Source: Pseudoxanthomonas beigongshangi (lineage in GTDB: Bacteria; Pseudomonadota; Gammaproteobacteria; Xanthomonadales; Xanthomonadaceae). From it: a DNA stretch of 39,063 bases. The stretch covers positions 1 through 39,063 of the forward strand of contig NZ_JADHDV010000030.1 of the NCBI RefSeq assembly GCF_016820515.1, read 5' to 3'. The translations under genes were made by a program, and so were the position numbers. The notes below the pieces were generated by a model, which ran no database searches, was not told the origin of the DNA, and worked only from the letters and a program-made list of their open reading frames with translations. Below are positions 31,710-39,063 of this stretch, in pieces. Every line of letters begins with the position of its first letter. Positions within the stretch are counted from its first letter, which is position 1.

Positions 31710-31845
31710 CCCTTGCTTCGCGAGAAAGGGATTGGCCTCCTCGCCGGCCGCGCGATTGGCTCTCGGTGAAGCACGCGCCAGCTCCTAGGGTGTGGCCGTT
31801 GCCGGCGGGCATCCCCGCATGCGCCGGCACGGAGAGAGAATCGCC

Positions 31846-32715
31846 ATGTTCGAACTCGTCCCGCACCGGCTGCGCCAGTTCGGCCAGCTGGATCTGCATC
31901 GTGAAACCGCGTACGGATTGCATGTCGTGCTGGCCCAGGGACGGGGCAGCGGACTCATCGTGCCCGCGCAATGGATGAGCCTGTGCTGGGCCATGCGTGG
32001 CGATCTCCGCCTGCAGTCCGGTGATCTGGAATGGCACCTCGGCGCGGGCCACGGCCAGGCCTGGGGCGATGGCGTGCTTCGCTGCCGCAGTTCCCGGCCG
32101 CAGGCCTGGCTGGTCGTCACCGGCGCGCGCCAGGCGTGGCCATGGATGCCGCATCGATACACCGGGGCCGGTCCGCTGCTGCCCTGGCAGGCGCGCGTGC
32201 CGCGCGGGCTGGCCCACGGATTGATCGCGCTGGCCGCCCCGGCCCGCGACCGCCCGCGTGAACCGGCGCAGGATGCCGCCTCCGTCGTGATGGAGAACAT
32301 CGCGCACTGGCAATCGGATCTGCACGGCCTGCTTGCGCGCTGCGCGGGACGCACGCAGCCGCTGCGCCACCAGACCATGACCCGGCTGTTGCGTGTCCGC
32401 CATGCCATCCATTGCGACCCCGGCCAGCGCCTGGATCTGGACGCGCTTGCCCGGCTGGCCAACTACTCGCCCTGCCACCTGCTGCGCATGCATCGCCGGG
32501 TATTCGGCGAAACGCCCTTCGAATACGCGTCGCGCCTGCGGGACCGGCGCGCGCTGGAACTCATCCGCGGCACCGATCTGTCCATCCTAGACATCTCGCT
32601 GCGGCTGGGCTATGAAAACCAGAGCGCGTTCTGTCGTGCATTCAAGACCACGTTTGGCGCCACGCCCACGGGCATCCGCCGGCACGCCCTGTCGCGGTCT
32701 TCGCGGGCCGCCTGA
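31846..32715 (+). CDS. AraC-family transcriptional regulator
   Basis: A 289-residue regulator. The N-terminal ~150 residues are a cupin-like sensing domain (GLHVVLAQGRGSGLIVP, GDLEWHLGAGHGQAWGDG). The C-terminal AraC DNA-binding domain spans about 185-280: helix-turn-helix one DLDALARLANYSPCHLLRMHRRVFGETP, helix-turn-helix two SILDISLRLGYENQSAFCRAFKTTFGATPTGIRR. ATG at 31846 is preceded by GGAGAGAGAA; the longer frame adds 18 unsupported residues. It lies 43 bp before the first of the two paralogous membrane-protein genes in the same direction, and probably controls that gene. Confidence 0.9.
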   Translation: MFELVPHRLRQFGQLDLHRETAYGLHVVLAQGRGSGLIVPAQWMSLCWAMRGDLRLQSGDLEWHLGAGHGQAWGDGVLRCRSSRPQAWLVVTGARQAWPWMPHRYTGAGPLLPWQARVPRGLAHGLIALAAPARDRPREPAQDAASVVMENIAHWQSDLHGLLARCAGRTQPLRHQTMTRLLRVRHAIHCDPGQRLDLDALARLANYSPCHLLRMHRRVFGETPFEYASRLRDRRALELIRGTDLSILDISLRLGYENQSAFCRAFKTTFGATPTGIRRHALSRSSRAA

Positions 32716-32758
32716 AAGAAGCGACCCGTCCATACCATCCATCACAAGGGGAATTGCG

Positions 32759-33262
32759 ATGCACCGCGAAGATTCACGCGTCTCGGGCTGGCCGCGCGTC
32801 GGCCTCGGCGCCCTGGTGGCGGGCATGGCCGATCTGGTGTTCGCGATGGGGTTCTGGTGGATCAGCCATGGCGTGCCGCCAATGCGCATCCTGCAATCCA
32901 TCGCCGCCGGCTGGTACGGCGAAGCCAGTTTCACCGGCGGGGTGCAGACCGCCGGTGTCGGCGCGGTGTCCCACTTCGCGATCATGTTCCTGTTTGTCGC
33001 CGCCTACCGGCAGATGGCCACGCGCGTGACGCTGCTGCGGCAGCGTCCGTTCGCGATGGGCGCGGTCTACGGACTCTTCCTGTATCTGTTGATGAACTTC
33101 GTCGTGCTGCCGCTGTCGGCCGCCGGCATGGCGAGCTTCAAGGACGCTGGCTGGGTCGCCGCCAGCATCGCGATGCACGCGCTGATCGGCGTGCTGTGCG
33201 CACGCTATGCGCTCGCGCCAGGCGCGCCCGGCGATGCCGGACTGGCGCACGGCCGGGCCTGA
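32759..33262 (+). CDS. Four-helix membrane protein, paralogue A
   Basis: A 167-residue integral membrane protein with helices at about 13-34, 62-80, 98-118 and 127-150. It shares with the convergent gene at 33273 an order of motifs: a D-x-V/A first helix, RILQSIAAGWYGEASFTGG (versus RIFQSIAAWLLGPAAFTGG), the YRQMATRV/YRLLARRL turn and RPFAMGAVYGLFLYLLMNFVVLPLS (versus RPFGAGAVYGASMYGLIFLVFVPHF). I do not recognise a named family. AGGGGAA precedes the ATG at 32759. It is downstream of the AraC gene, which may be its regulator. A hairpin spanning its stop ends the transcript. Confidence 0.75.
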   Translation: MHREDSRVSGWPRVGLGALVAGMADLVFAMGFWWISHGVPPMRILQSIAAGWYGEASFTGGVQTAGVGAVSHFAIMFLFVAAYRQMATRVTLLRQRPFAMGAVYGLFLYLLMNFVVLPLSAAGMASFKDAGWVAASIAMHALIGVLCARYALAPGAPGDAGLAHGRA

Positions 33263-33270
33263 ACCCGGCC
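33251..33270. terminator. Hairpin between the convergent paralogues
   Basis: GGCCGGG-CCTGAA-CCCGGCC; the stop codon of paralogue A lies within the loop, and paralogue B ends 3 bases past the hairpin. It can act in both directions but lacks T runs. Confidence 0.5.
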
Positions 33271-33272
33271 CC

Positions 33273-33764
33273 TCAATGCGCCTGGATGCGCGCCAGCAGC
33301 GCGGCGGGAATACCGACCAGCGACACGTACGCCGCCACGCAGATCGCATGCCACTGCCATGCGTGCGCGGCGGGCGTGGCCGCGCTGAAGTGCGGCACGA
33401 ACACCAGGAAGATCAGCCCGTACATCGATGCGCCATACACCGCGCCCGCGCCGAACGGACGGCGCAACAGCACCGGCAAGCGCCGCGCCAGCAGCCGGTA
33501 GGCGCCCATCACGCCCGACAGCACGCCCGCGTACAGCACCGCGCCGAGCGCGACCGTACTCTCGCCGCCGGTGAAGGCCGCCGGCCCCAGCAGCCACGCG
33601 GCAATCGACTGGAAGATGCGGTCCGGCGCGACTCCGCGCGCGCCCCAGTAGGCCGCCGCCACCGCCAGATCCAGCATCGCCGCGGCGGTGCCGCCCATGA
33701 CCGACCAGAACACCGCCGGCGGGACCGGCGGCAGCGGGTGGAACGCCTCGCTTCGACTGGCCAT
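33273..33764 (-). CDS. Four-helix membrane protein, paralogue B
   Basis: A 163-residue membrane protein, same family as the plus-strand gene at 32759: helices at about 18-38, 58-82, 94-116 and 128-152, with matching FQSIAAWLLGPAAFTGGES, ARRLPVLLRRPFGAGAVYG and VFVPHFSAA segments. The start is ATG 33764 (GGGAGG 5 bases before); a GTG one codon upstream is possible. It is divergent from the MocR gene, and the intervening 102 bp hold three operator-like boxes, so MocR probably controls it. Function is unknown; no signal peptide or enzyme motif is visible. Confidence 0.75.
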   Translation of the reverse strand: MASRSEAFHPLPPVPPAVFWSVMGGTAAAMLDLAVAAAYWGARGVAPDRIFQSIAAWLLGPAAFTGGESTVALGAVLYAGVLSGVMGAYRLLARRLPVLLRRPFGAGAVYGASMYGLIFLVFVPHFSAATPAAHAWQWHAICVAAYVSLVGIPAALLARIQAH

Positions 33765-33785
33765 CACGGCCTCCCGATTGCCAAT

Positions 33786-33853
33786 TTGGCCCTATCTGAA
33801 ACAATGCGAATGGCTCCATCAAGGGCCAATCCACCCGGATCTAATAGGGCCAT
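33786..33853. promoter_or_regulatory. Three MocR operator-like boxes
   Basis: The box ATAGGGCCAA occurs as its complement at 33786-33795 (TTGGCCCTAT), and as direct copies AAGGGCCAA at 33821-33829 and ATAGGGCCAT at 33844-33853. The two direct copies are 24 bp apart, the pair spacing expected for a MocR dimer. All lie between the divergent paralogue B and MocR genes. Confidence 0.6.
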
Positions 33854-33866
33854 TGGGAGGAACCGG

Positions 33867-35318
33867 ATGCTCACGCAACTGCAACTCGATGGAAACGGCC
33901 CCCTGCACGCGCAGCTGACCCGCGCGCTCAAGCAGGCGCTGGCGACCGGTCAGTTGCGCCAGGGCAGCCGGCTGCCGCCGACCCGCTTCATGTCCCAGCA
34001 GATGGGTGTATCGCGCAACACCGTGCTGGCGGCCTACGAGCAATTGCGCATCGAAGGCTACATCGATGGCCGGGTGGGTTCGGGCAGCTACGTGACCCTG
34101 CCCGCGCGGCCCGCGCCCGCGCCGGTGGAAACACCGCCGCTGCCGCCCCAGACCCGCTTCACCGCGCGCGCGCGCCAGGCCCACGATCAGGACAACCTGC
34201 CCGGCAAGCGCGTGCCCGGCGTGCGCTTCTCGTTCCAGTACGGCGCGCCCTACACGCACCCGGCCGTGACCACCGCCTGGTCGCGCGAACTCGGCCACGC
34301 CGCCCTGTACACCTCGCCCGGCTATCCGTGGGCGCAGGGCCTGCCGGAACTGCGCCAGGCCATCTGCGAATACGTGCTGCGGCGCGGCGTGGAAGCGCGC
34401 CCCGAGGACGTGGTGATCGTCGCCGGCACCCAGCAGGCGGTGTCGCTATGCGCGCGCGTGCTGTTCGATCCCGGCGATCCGGTCGCCATCGAGGAGCCGC
34501 AGTACTACGCCGCCCGGGTGATCCTGCAGGCCTACGGCGCACAGCTGCAGCCGGTGCCGGTGGACGACCAGGGCCTGATCGTCGAGGCCCTGCCCAAGAC
34601 CGCGCCGCGCGTCATCTACACCACGCCCTCCCACCAGTTTCCGCAGGGCGGCACCCTGCCGCCGGAACGGCGCGCCGCGCTGCTGGAGTACGCCGCGCGC
34701 AACGAGTGCTGGATCATCGAGGACGACTACGATGGCGAAATCCGCTACGACGCCCGCTCCCTGCCCTCGCTCAAATCGCAGGACGAGCACGGCCGGGTGA
34801 TCTACGTCGGCACGTTTTCCAAGACCCTGTTCCCGTCGCTGCGGCTGGGCTACCTGGTGGTGCCGCGCGGCTTGAGGCGGGACTTCATTTCCGCCAAATG
34901 GATGGAGGACTTCGGCGCCTCCGCCATCGATCAGGCCGCGCTGGCCGGCTTCATCACCTCCGGCGCCTGCGACCGCCACCTGCGCCGCTCGCTCATCGCG
35001 CTGCGCGAACGCCGCGACGCCCTGTTGAACGGCCTGCACCGGATGAACGAAGGCCGGTTGAGCTTCGTGGACTCGCAGGCCGGCATGCACATCCCGGTCT
35101 GGCTCAACCAGCGTGATCGCGAACAGGGCCGCCAGTTCGTCGACCGCGCCCGCCGCATGGGCCTGGGCCTGTACTCCATCGCCCCCTACTACCTCGACCC
35201 ACCGGATCGCGCCGGCCTGATCCTCGGCTACGCCGGCCTGCCCGTCGGCGACATCGAACAGGCGCTGGACGTGCTGCGGCAGTGCCTGGACGCGGAGTAC
35301 GGGCCGCGCAGGCATTGA
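33867..35318 (+). CDS. MocR-family (GntR-aminotransferase) transcriptional regulator
   Basis: A 483-residue regulator. The GntR winged helix-turn-helix covers about 8-75 (LHAQLTRALKQALATGQLRQGSRLPPTR, then GVSRNTVLAAYEQLRIEGYIDGRVGSGSYV). A Pro/Ala linker (78-95) leads to a fold-type I aminotransferase-like domain (about 115-470) with QQAVSLCARVLFDPGDPV, EDDYDGEIRYD and the PLP-binding lysine in YVGTFSKTLFPSLRLGY (Lys319). Such proteins sense PLP-derived or amino-acid ligands and act as repressors or activators. GGGAGGAACCGG precedes the ATG at 33867. A terminator follows. The likely target is the divergent membrane-protein gene; no pdx or gab genes are nearby, so the ligand is open. Confidence 0.92.
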   Translation: MLTQLQLDGNGPLHAQLTRALKQALATGQLRQGSRLPPTRFMSQQMGVSRNTVLAAYEQLRIEGYIDGRVGSGSYVTLPARPAPAPVETPPLPPQTRFTARARQAHDQDNLPGKRVPGVRFSFQYGAPYTHPAVTTAWSRELGHAALYTSPGYPWAQGLPELRQAICEYVLRRGVEARPEDVVIVAGTQQAVSLCARVLFDPGDPVAIEEPQYYAARVILQAYGAQLQPVPVDDQGLIVEALPKTAPRVIYTTPSHQFPQGGTLPPERRAALLEYAARNECWIIEDDYDGEIRYDARSLPSLKSQDEHGRVIYVGTFSKTLFPSLRLGYLVVPRGLRRDFISAKWMEDFGASAIDQAALAGFITSGACDRHLRRSLIALRERRDALLNGLHRMNEGRLSFVDSQAGMHIPVWLNQRDREQGRQFVDRARRMGLGLYSIAPYYLDPPDRAGLILGYAGLPVGDIEQALDVLRQCLDAEYGPRRH

Positions 35319-35325
35319 GTGGAGT

Positions 35326-35359
35326 GCGGATTGCGTCGGACGCAATCTGCATTTTTTTT
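35326..35359 (+). terminator. Rho-independent terminator of the MocR gene
   Basis: GCGGATTGCG-TCGGA-CGCAATCTGC (35326-35350) forms a 10-bp stem with one G-U pair and is followed by A and eight T (35352-35359). Confidence 0.85.
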
Positions 35360-35431
35360 CCCGCAGTCTCGTCCGCCTGGTTAGCCAGTCATCCGTTCGA
35401 GCGCTTCCTCGTCCGCCGGTATTGCCGGCGG

Positions 35432-36535
35432 TCACGACTCCGCCACGAAATCCCCCGGCCCGGCGGGGGCATCAGGACGCTGCAAGGCAAATACGCAATC
35501 GAAGAAGGGGGCCATCTCCTCCCAGGGCACCTTCTGGTCGCGCGCCTTGACCAGCAGGCGTCCCACTTCGACCACATCTCCCGCTTCCTGATATCCGCGC
35601 ATGAAGGCGGCACGTGAATCCGCGTCCGCATGCTTGCCGTGGTCCTGCTGGTTGTACGCGTGGAACTCCAGAATGTTGCCGGGCGCCGCGACCGACAGTC
35701 CCCGCACCGAGCACTGCCGGATTCCGCTGCTGTCCTCCCGGTCCACATGGCCTTCCGCATAGCTGTCCTGCAGCGTATGCAGCAGCGAGCCGAATGCCAC
35801 GTCGTCCACATAGCGGCGCAGCCCCCCGCTGGCACCCTGCGTATACAGATCCAGCAGGCGCCATTCCCCGCGTCCATAGCCTTCCTGGATGGTCGGAATC
35901 TGGATCTCCTTCAGGCGCTTTTCCAGGTCGTATTCACCGCGCGCCGCGCGCCAGGTGAACTCGAACCAGCCCATCAGCCGCGCCTTGGTCTGTGCGGCGG
36001 GTTCGCCGTTCCGGCTCGCCATCGCATGCAGGTACTGGAGATCGCCAAAGTGGGAGCGATACAGCATCGCATCGCCCGGACCGTACACCTTGCCGGCGGC
36101 CGCGCCCTTGTTGGCATCCAGGAACAGACCTACCCAGCAACTCGGCTGGGTCTCGAAGCGGATGGTCTCCCTCGTCTTGCAACTAATCCCGCGTGCCTGC
36201 TGGAGCGACATTCGGAAAGGCGGATCATCATTCCAGCGGATCCCCGCCAGCACGGGAACAGGCGCTGCGGTCGCCGCGCTTCCGCTGCAGATGTCGCCAT
36301 TGCAGCCATAGATGCGGTTGGTGATCTCCTCGTGGACCGGCTCGGTGAAGGCGGATACCGACAGCCGCGCCAGCATCCTCTCCACGCTCGCCATCGTGCC
36401 GGAAGTGATTCCCGCCAGCCGCCGTTCTTCCGCGGTCGATTGCGTTGCCAGCTTGTGCGCCAGTGCAGGCCCGATGACCGCGACCGCCAGTGCCGCCACC
36501 AGGGACCGCTTGATGTTCACACCATGCTTCGCCAT
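35432..36535 (-). CDS. Secreted zinc phospholipase C/S1-P1 nuclease-like protein
   Basis: A 367-residue exported protein; the signal peptide is at residues 1-26 (RSLVAALAVAVIGPALA/H). It has the scattered His/Asp pattern of the helical zinc phospholipase C/S1-P1 nuclease superfamily: VHEEITNRIY (His68), IRWNDDPPF (100-107), YRSHFGDLQYLHAMAS (His162, Asp165, His170), LLHTLQDSYAEGHVDRE (His253, Asp257, His263) and EFHAYNQQDHGKHAD (His292, His299, His302). This suggests a metal-dependent phosphodiesterase or lipase working outside the cell, although the substrate cannot be read. GGGAGGAGG precedes the ATG at 36535. Of the five genes in the minus-strand cluster it is the most downstream. Confidence 0.55.
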   Translation of the reverse strand: MAKHGVNIKRSLVAALAVAVIGPALAHKLATQSTAEERRLAGITSGTMASVERMLARLSVSAFTEPVHEEITNRIYGCNGDICSGSAATAAPVPVLAGIRWNDDPPFRMSLQQARGISCKTRETIRFETQPSCWVGLFLDANKGAAAGKVYGPGDAMLYRSHFGDLQYLHAMASRNGEPAAQTKARLMGWFEFTWRAARGEYDLEKRLKEIQIPTIQEGYGRGEWRLLDLYTQGASGGLRRYVDDVAFGSLLHTLQDSYAEGHVDREDSSGIRQCSVRGLSVAAPGNILEFHAYNQQDHGKHADADSRAAFMRGYQEAGDVVEVGRLLVKARDQKVPWEEMAPFFDCVFALQRPDAPAGPGDFVAES

Positions 36536-36648
36536 ACCACACCTCCTCCCTTTCTGATGTGCCCGCGTTTGATTGCCTCGGAATGAGGGTCCGTACTACG
36601 TCGAACCGCGTTCCAAAATCCATGCATTTGGCCCGCGCCCCGTCTCCT

Positions 36649-36873
36649 TTACCGCTGGAGCTGGCGCACGCTGCTTACGATCAGGCAGGCGCCCATCACG
36701 ATCATGGCGCTGATGATGAACATCGCCAGGCCATCCCCATAGGCCACGTTGCGCAGGACGATTACCCACTCTCCTTCCCGGTAGCAGCGCTCCAGCGCAT
36801 GCAGCCCACTGCCCAGCAGGAAAACCCCGCTGACCAGCAGAATCATCTGGGTTCCCCTGCCGATGTGGCCCAT
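36649..36873 (-). CDS. Small two-helix membrane protein
   Basis: A 74-residue protein with two helices (about 9-27, GTQMILLVSGVFLLGSGLHA, and 48-66, LAMFIISAMIVMGACLIVS) joined by a charged loop (ERCYREGEWVIVLRN). The start is the ATG at 36873 (AAGG about 5 bases before), since the longer frame overlaps the preceding gene. It begins 7 bp after the stop of the secreted-protein gene at 36881, so the two share a transcript. No family recognised. Confidence 0.6.
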   Translation of the reverse strand: MGHIGRGTQMILLVSGVFLLGSGLHALERCYREGEWVIVLRNVAYGDGLAMFIISAMIVMGACLIVSSVRQLQR

Positions 36874-36880
36874 GACGCCT

Positions 36881-37660
36881 TCAGTCCTTGTCCATCGCGT
36901 GGATGGTCTTGCCGTCCAACTTCCACATGACACCATTAGGCTGCGTCATCACATAGAACGTCTTCTTGGCCCATAGGCTCCAGAAGACGTGGATTTCGGT
37001 GGGCTCCGGATCCAGCAGATGCGTGATCATGAGTCCCACTGCCTTGGGATCATCCTTCAGCACAATGCAGCTGCGGCTGTATCCACGCTGCGAGACGATT
37101 TTTCCATCCTTCACGCTCACCCGCTGGGCGCCGCCGACCGGTAGATCCTCGTACGTGGTCGTGCCAGGAATCAGGTAGACCGTCCATCCGCTGGTGTCGT
37201 CGGTTGCCGGCAGCGTAATGGTGTTATAGCGCTCGCCGCACCGTTCGAAGCTCGCGTCCTTCGCCACTGCGCGTGCGGCGGCGGCCCCGGCCTCATAAGC
37301 ACTCAACGGCTCCGGAGTGGCCAGTGCGTTGACCGGACCGGCCACGCCCGCATCGGATACCGTGACCCGGTAAAGCGCTTCGGGTGTCCGGTCCACGAAA
37401 ACAACGGCAATTCCGTCTTCCGTTTCCTGCGTTATCCAGCCAGCGACAAGGGATTTCGGCGAGTTCTTCCAGAAAGCCACCAACGCATCGGTCGCGAGCC
37501 AGGCCGCCTGGTCGTGCCGGTACAACACCTCGCCGGTCGTCGAAGCCGACTGCAAGGCCGCGGATCGTTCGGCGGGCGTCAGGGGCTTGAACGCAGGCTC
37601 ATCGGCGGATGCCGTCAGGCTTGCCAGCGCCAGCAGAATGACAAACAGGTTATGCCGCAT
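36881..37660 (-). CDS. Secreted hypothetical protein
   Basis: A 259-residue exported protein. The signal peptide spans residues 1-19 (RHNLFVILLALASLTASA/D). The body is mixed alpha/beta without a motif I can name: LYRHDQAAWLATDALVAFWKNSP near the N-terminus, a central Ala-rich segment (YEAGAAAARAVAKDASFERCGERYN) and a C-terminal strand set (EIHVFWSLWAKKTFYVM, WKLDGKTIHAMDKD). GGGAGATCAC before the ATG supports the start. It is followed by the two-helix membrane gene after 7 bp. Function unknown. Confidence 0.65.
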   Translation of the reverse strand: MRHNLFVILLALASLTASADEPAFKPLTPAERSAALQSASTTGEVLYRHDQAAWLATDALVAFWKNSPKSLVAGWITQETEDGIAVVFVDRTPEALYRVTVSDAGVAGPVNALATPEPLSAYEAGAAAARAVAKDASFERCGERYNTITLPATDDTSGWTVYLIPGTTTYEDLPVGGAQRVSVKDGKIVSQRGYSRSCIVLKDDPKAVGLMITHLLDPEPTEIHVFWSLWAKKTFYVMTQPNGVMWKLDGKTIHAMDKD

Positions 37661-37737
37661 GTGATCTCCCTTTCAAACGCGTCCGGTTCGATATCCCCAC
37701 GGAAACACACCGTCTTCCAGCAACCGGCCAAGCGGTC

Positions 37738-38079
37738 TCAGAAACCGATTTTCGTGCTCACCGAAACCGAATGGTCCGGTTGCACCACCACGCTGACGCT
37801 ATACGGGCCGGTCCCCTCGAAATATCCCTGCTCCGGCAAGGCAAACCCGCGCTCCCTTGCCCGGAAGGATACGGCGATTCCGGACTCTCCGCGCGGGTCC
37901 ACCCGGACCGTGCGGATCTCCCCCGGCGCCAGCACGGGCGCGACCGGTACTGAGAAGCCGGCACCGGAAACCCGGACGTCATGCAGCGGGGTCTGCGACC
38001 GGTTGATGATCTGGACCGGCGTACCCGCCGAGCAAGCGCTCAGCAAGAGGAACAGGAGTGCGGCGCAGCCTCGTTTCAT
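37738..38079 (-). CDS. Small lipoprotein
   Basis: A 113-residue protein that starts with a lipoprotein signal: MKRGCAALLFLLLSAC, with lipobox LSAC, so Cys16 should be lipidated. The mature part is a compact beta domain: VQIINRSQTPLHDVRVSGAGF, then LAPGEIRTVRVDPRGESGIAVSF and PYSVSVVVQPDHSVSVST, resembling small Ig-like or 'DUF4124-free' periplasmic folds; no family is certain. The start is the ATG at 38079 (GGA upstream); the long open frame reaching 38931 is antisense-like and overlaps the protease gene. It lies 54 bp after the CPBP gene. Confidence 0.7.
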   Translation of the reverse strand: MKRGCAALLFLLLSACSAGTPVQIINRSQTPLHDVRVSGAGFSVPVAPVLAPGEIRTVRVDPRGESGIAVSFRARERGFALPEQGYFEGTGPYSVSVVVQPDHSVSVSTKIGF

Positions 38080-38132
38080 GAGCGTTCCGTCAGAAGATCC
38101 GGCAGGTCCATCGGTCCCCATCCATCCAGCCC

Positions 38133-38795
38133 TCACCCGATTCCGAACCCCAGCAACGCCACCAGATCCATCAACCCGTGAGCGATGATCACCGGCCAGA
38201 GCCGGCCCTTGCGGGCGAACCACCAACCCAGGATCAGGCCGACCACCGCCACGCCCAACGCGCCGATGGCGCCCTGGTACAGATGGTAGGACACGCGGAT
38301 GGCGACGCTGGCGTTCACCGGGAACGCGATGCTTCGGGTGCGCTCCAACGCGCGTATCACATAGCCGCAGACAAACACTTCCTCGAAGATCGGATTGACA
38401 ATCGACACCGCCACGATGGCTGCCACCGACAACGGTGCGCCTTCCATCCGCGTCCACAACGGGCCCATTCCGTCCGCCATCAGGGCCAGGCCCGTCATCA
38501 ACAGTGAAGCCGCGATGATGCATGCGAGGAACAGCGCGCATCCCACGCCCACATCCCGCCAGGTGAATCCCAGCCCCAGCGCTTCCGGCCGCCAGCCGCG
38601 CCACCACAGCAGCGGCGCCAGCAGTGAAAACAGCACGAGTTCGGTCAGGATCAACCCGATCATGCTGGCATCGCTGAACGCCAGATCGTCCGAGGGGTGC
38701 GCGAACCACGCCGCCCACACGCTGCCGGCAATGAAGTAGCCGAAGGCCACGGTCACCACCACCCAGAATTCGATCCGTCGAGACAATGCCGTCAT
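38133..38795 (-). CDS. CPBP-family intramembrane metalloprotease
   Basis: A 220-residue integral membrane protein of the CPBP/CAAX-protease (ABI) family, with about 6-7 helices. The conserved motifs are EEVFVCGYVIR (Glu138-Glu139 and Arg148), the variant of EExxxR, RVSYHLYQG (His171), the FxxxH-like motif, and AHGLMDL (His206), the C-terminal HxxxD motif. Bacterial members have roles in bacteriocin self-immunity or protein processing. AAAGGA lies 5 bases before the ATG at 38795. It is the first gene of the minus-strand cluster down to 35432; the partner or substrate cannot be inferred. Confidence 0.85.
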   Translation of the reverse strand: MTALSRRIEFWVVVTVAFGYFIAGSVWAAWFAHPSDDLAFSDASMIGLILTELVLFSLLAPLLWWRGWRPEALGLGFTWRDVGVGCALFLACIIAASLLMTGLALMADGMGPLWTRMEGAPLSVAAIVAVSIVNPIFEEVFVCGYVIRALERTRSIAFPVNASVAIRVSYHLYQGAIGALGVAVVGLILGWWFARKGRLWPVIIAHGLMDLVALLGFGIG

Positions 38796-38858
38796 GTGTC
38801 CTTTTTTCCTTTCTGGCGATGCGGCTCCCCTCCGGGCGCGGCGGCGCGTACTCCCCCA

Positions 38859-38872
38859 ATCCGCCGGCGGAT
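38859..38872. promoter_or_regulatory. 14-bp palindrome upstream of the protease gene
   Basis: ATCCGCCGGCGGAT is a perfect 14-bp palindrome about 65 bases upstream of the protease ATG. It may be an operator; GC-rich palindromes also arise by chance in this DNA. Confidence 0.3.
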
Positions 38873-39063
38873 GCGGCTCGATGATACCCGAGGAACCGGA
38901 TACGTCTGACAGTTCCGCGCGATTCAGTCACAAGGCAAGGGTGGACGGATCGCGGAGAAACGCGAACTGAATTCGCGCGAAAGTCAATCAGAAATGCGGA
39001 CGAAAACGATGTCCTGTCAAACCCACAAATGTGGGAAGTGGTACGCCCCCGCTTTCGTAGACG
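38873..39063. other. Intergenic region to the window edge
   Basis: About 190 bases with no ORF I can support. They probably hold the upstream regulatory DNA of the protease gene and of whatever lies beyond the edge. A small inverted repeat, CCCACA-AA-TGTGGG, lies at 39022-39035; the composition between 38930 and 39030 is more A-rich than the genes, as in promoters. Confidence 0.4.

Noticed and set aside
33207..33866. Extension of the MocR frame upstream
   Set aside because: It runs antisense to paralogue B and over the operator boxes; the GntR domain begins at 33867.
38080..38931. N-terminal extension of the small lipoprotein gene
   Set aside because: It is a shifted frame across the CPBP protease gene; the lipobox signal begins at 38079.
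39022..39035. Short inverted repeat as a terminator or operator
   Set aside because: Six-bp arms with a 2-base spacer and no gene context; insufficient for a call.

Overview
The window is high-GC, densely coded DNA from a gammaproteobacterium, most likely of the Xanthomonadaceae/Lysobacteraceae (Lysobacter, Luteimonas or Pseudoxanthomonas type). This placement is inferred from gene content: an Oar-like TonB-dependent receptor, a filamentous-haemagglutinin-family exoprotein with ECF sigma/FecR control, many secreted proteins, and a G/C-run hairpin repeat family. I saw no rRNA, tRNA, CRISPR array, prophage or transposase.

Layout. 0-3 kb (minus strand): the N-terminus of a secreted protein cut by the window edge, a small secreted protein, a PstS/DING-like phosphate-binding-type protein and an orphan Phd/YefM-like antitoxin-type protein. 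3-18 kb (minus): one four-gene module transcribed as STN-TonB_C protein, ECF sigma factor, FecR-like anti-sigma, then a 4,093-residue filamentous haemagglutinin-family exoprotein. It looks like Fec-type cell-surface signalling in which the STN sensor domain sits on a small TonB-like protein instead of a TonB-dependent receptor. 18-20.5 kb: two very small ORFs, an acidic hypothetical protein, a CBS-pair protein, an AzoR-type azoreductase and a 2.3-copy array of roughly 145-bp multi-hairpin repeats.

20.5-23.5 kb: an ECF sigma/anti-sigma pair divergent from a catalase-family peroxidase and a cytochrome b561. The intergenic region carries two divergent promoters of the same form (GGAATAA, 15 bp, CGTCTG or CGTCTT), so the sigma factor probably drives both operons. 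23.5-28.2 kb: a lipocalin-like secreted protein with two membrane proteins, a secreted metallo-beta-lactamase-fold lactonase-like enzyme, and a third ECF sigma factor followed by two small membrane proteins and a DUF6522-like protein. 28.2-31.4 kb: the Oar-like receptor. 31.4-35.4 kb: a plus-strand terminator with no gene in front of it (possible sRNA), an AraC regulator, two convergent paralogous four-helix membrane proteins and a MocR regulator with three copies of an operator-like box. 35.4-38.8 kb (minus): a CPBP-family membrane protease, a lipoprotein, a secreted protein, a two-helix membrane protein and a secreted zinc phospholipase C/S1-P1 nuclease-like protein.

Themes are envelope and export functions and extracytoplasmic sigma control: three ECF loci lie within about 11 kb. 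Several pairs overlap by 4 bp (ATGA), indicating translational coupling: STN/sigma, sigma/anti-sigma, catalase/cytochrome b561, and the 114-aa protein with the DUF2231 protein. All function calls come from reading motifs; no database search was run.
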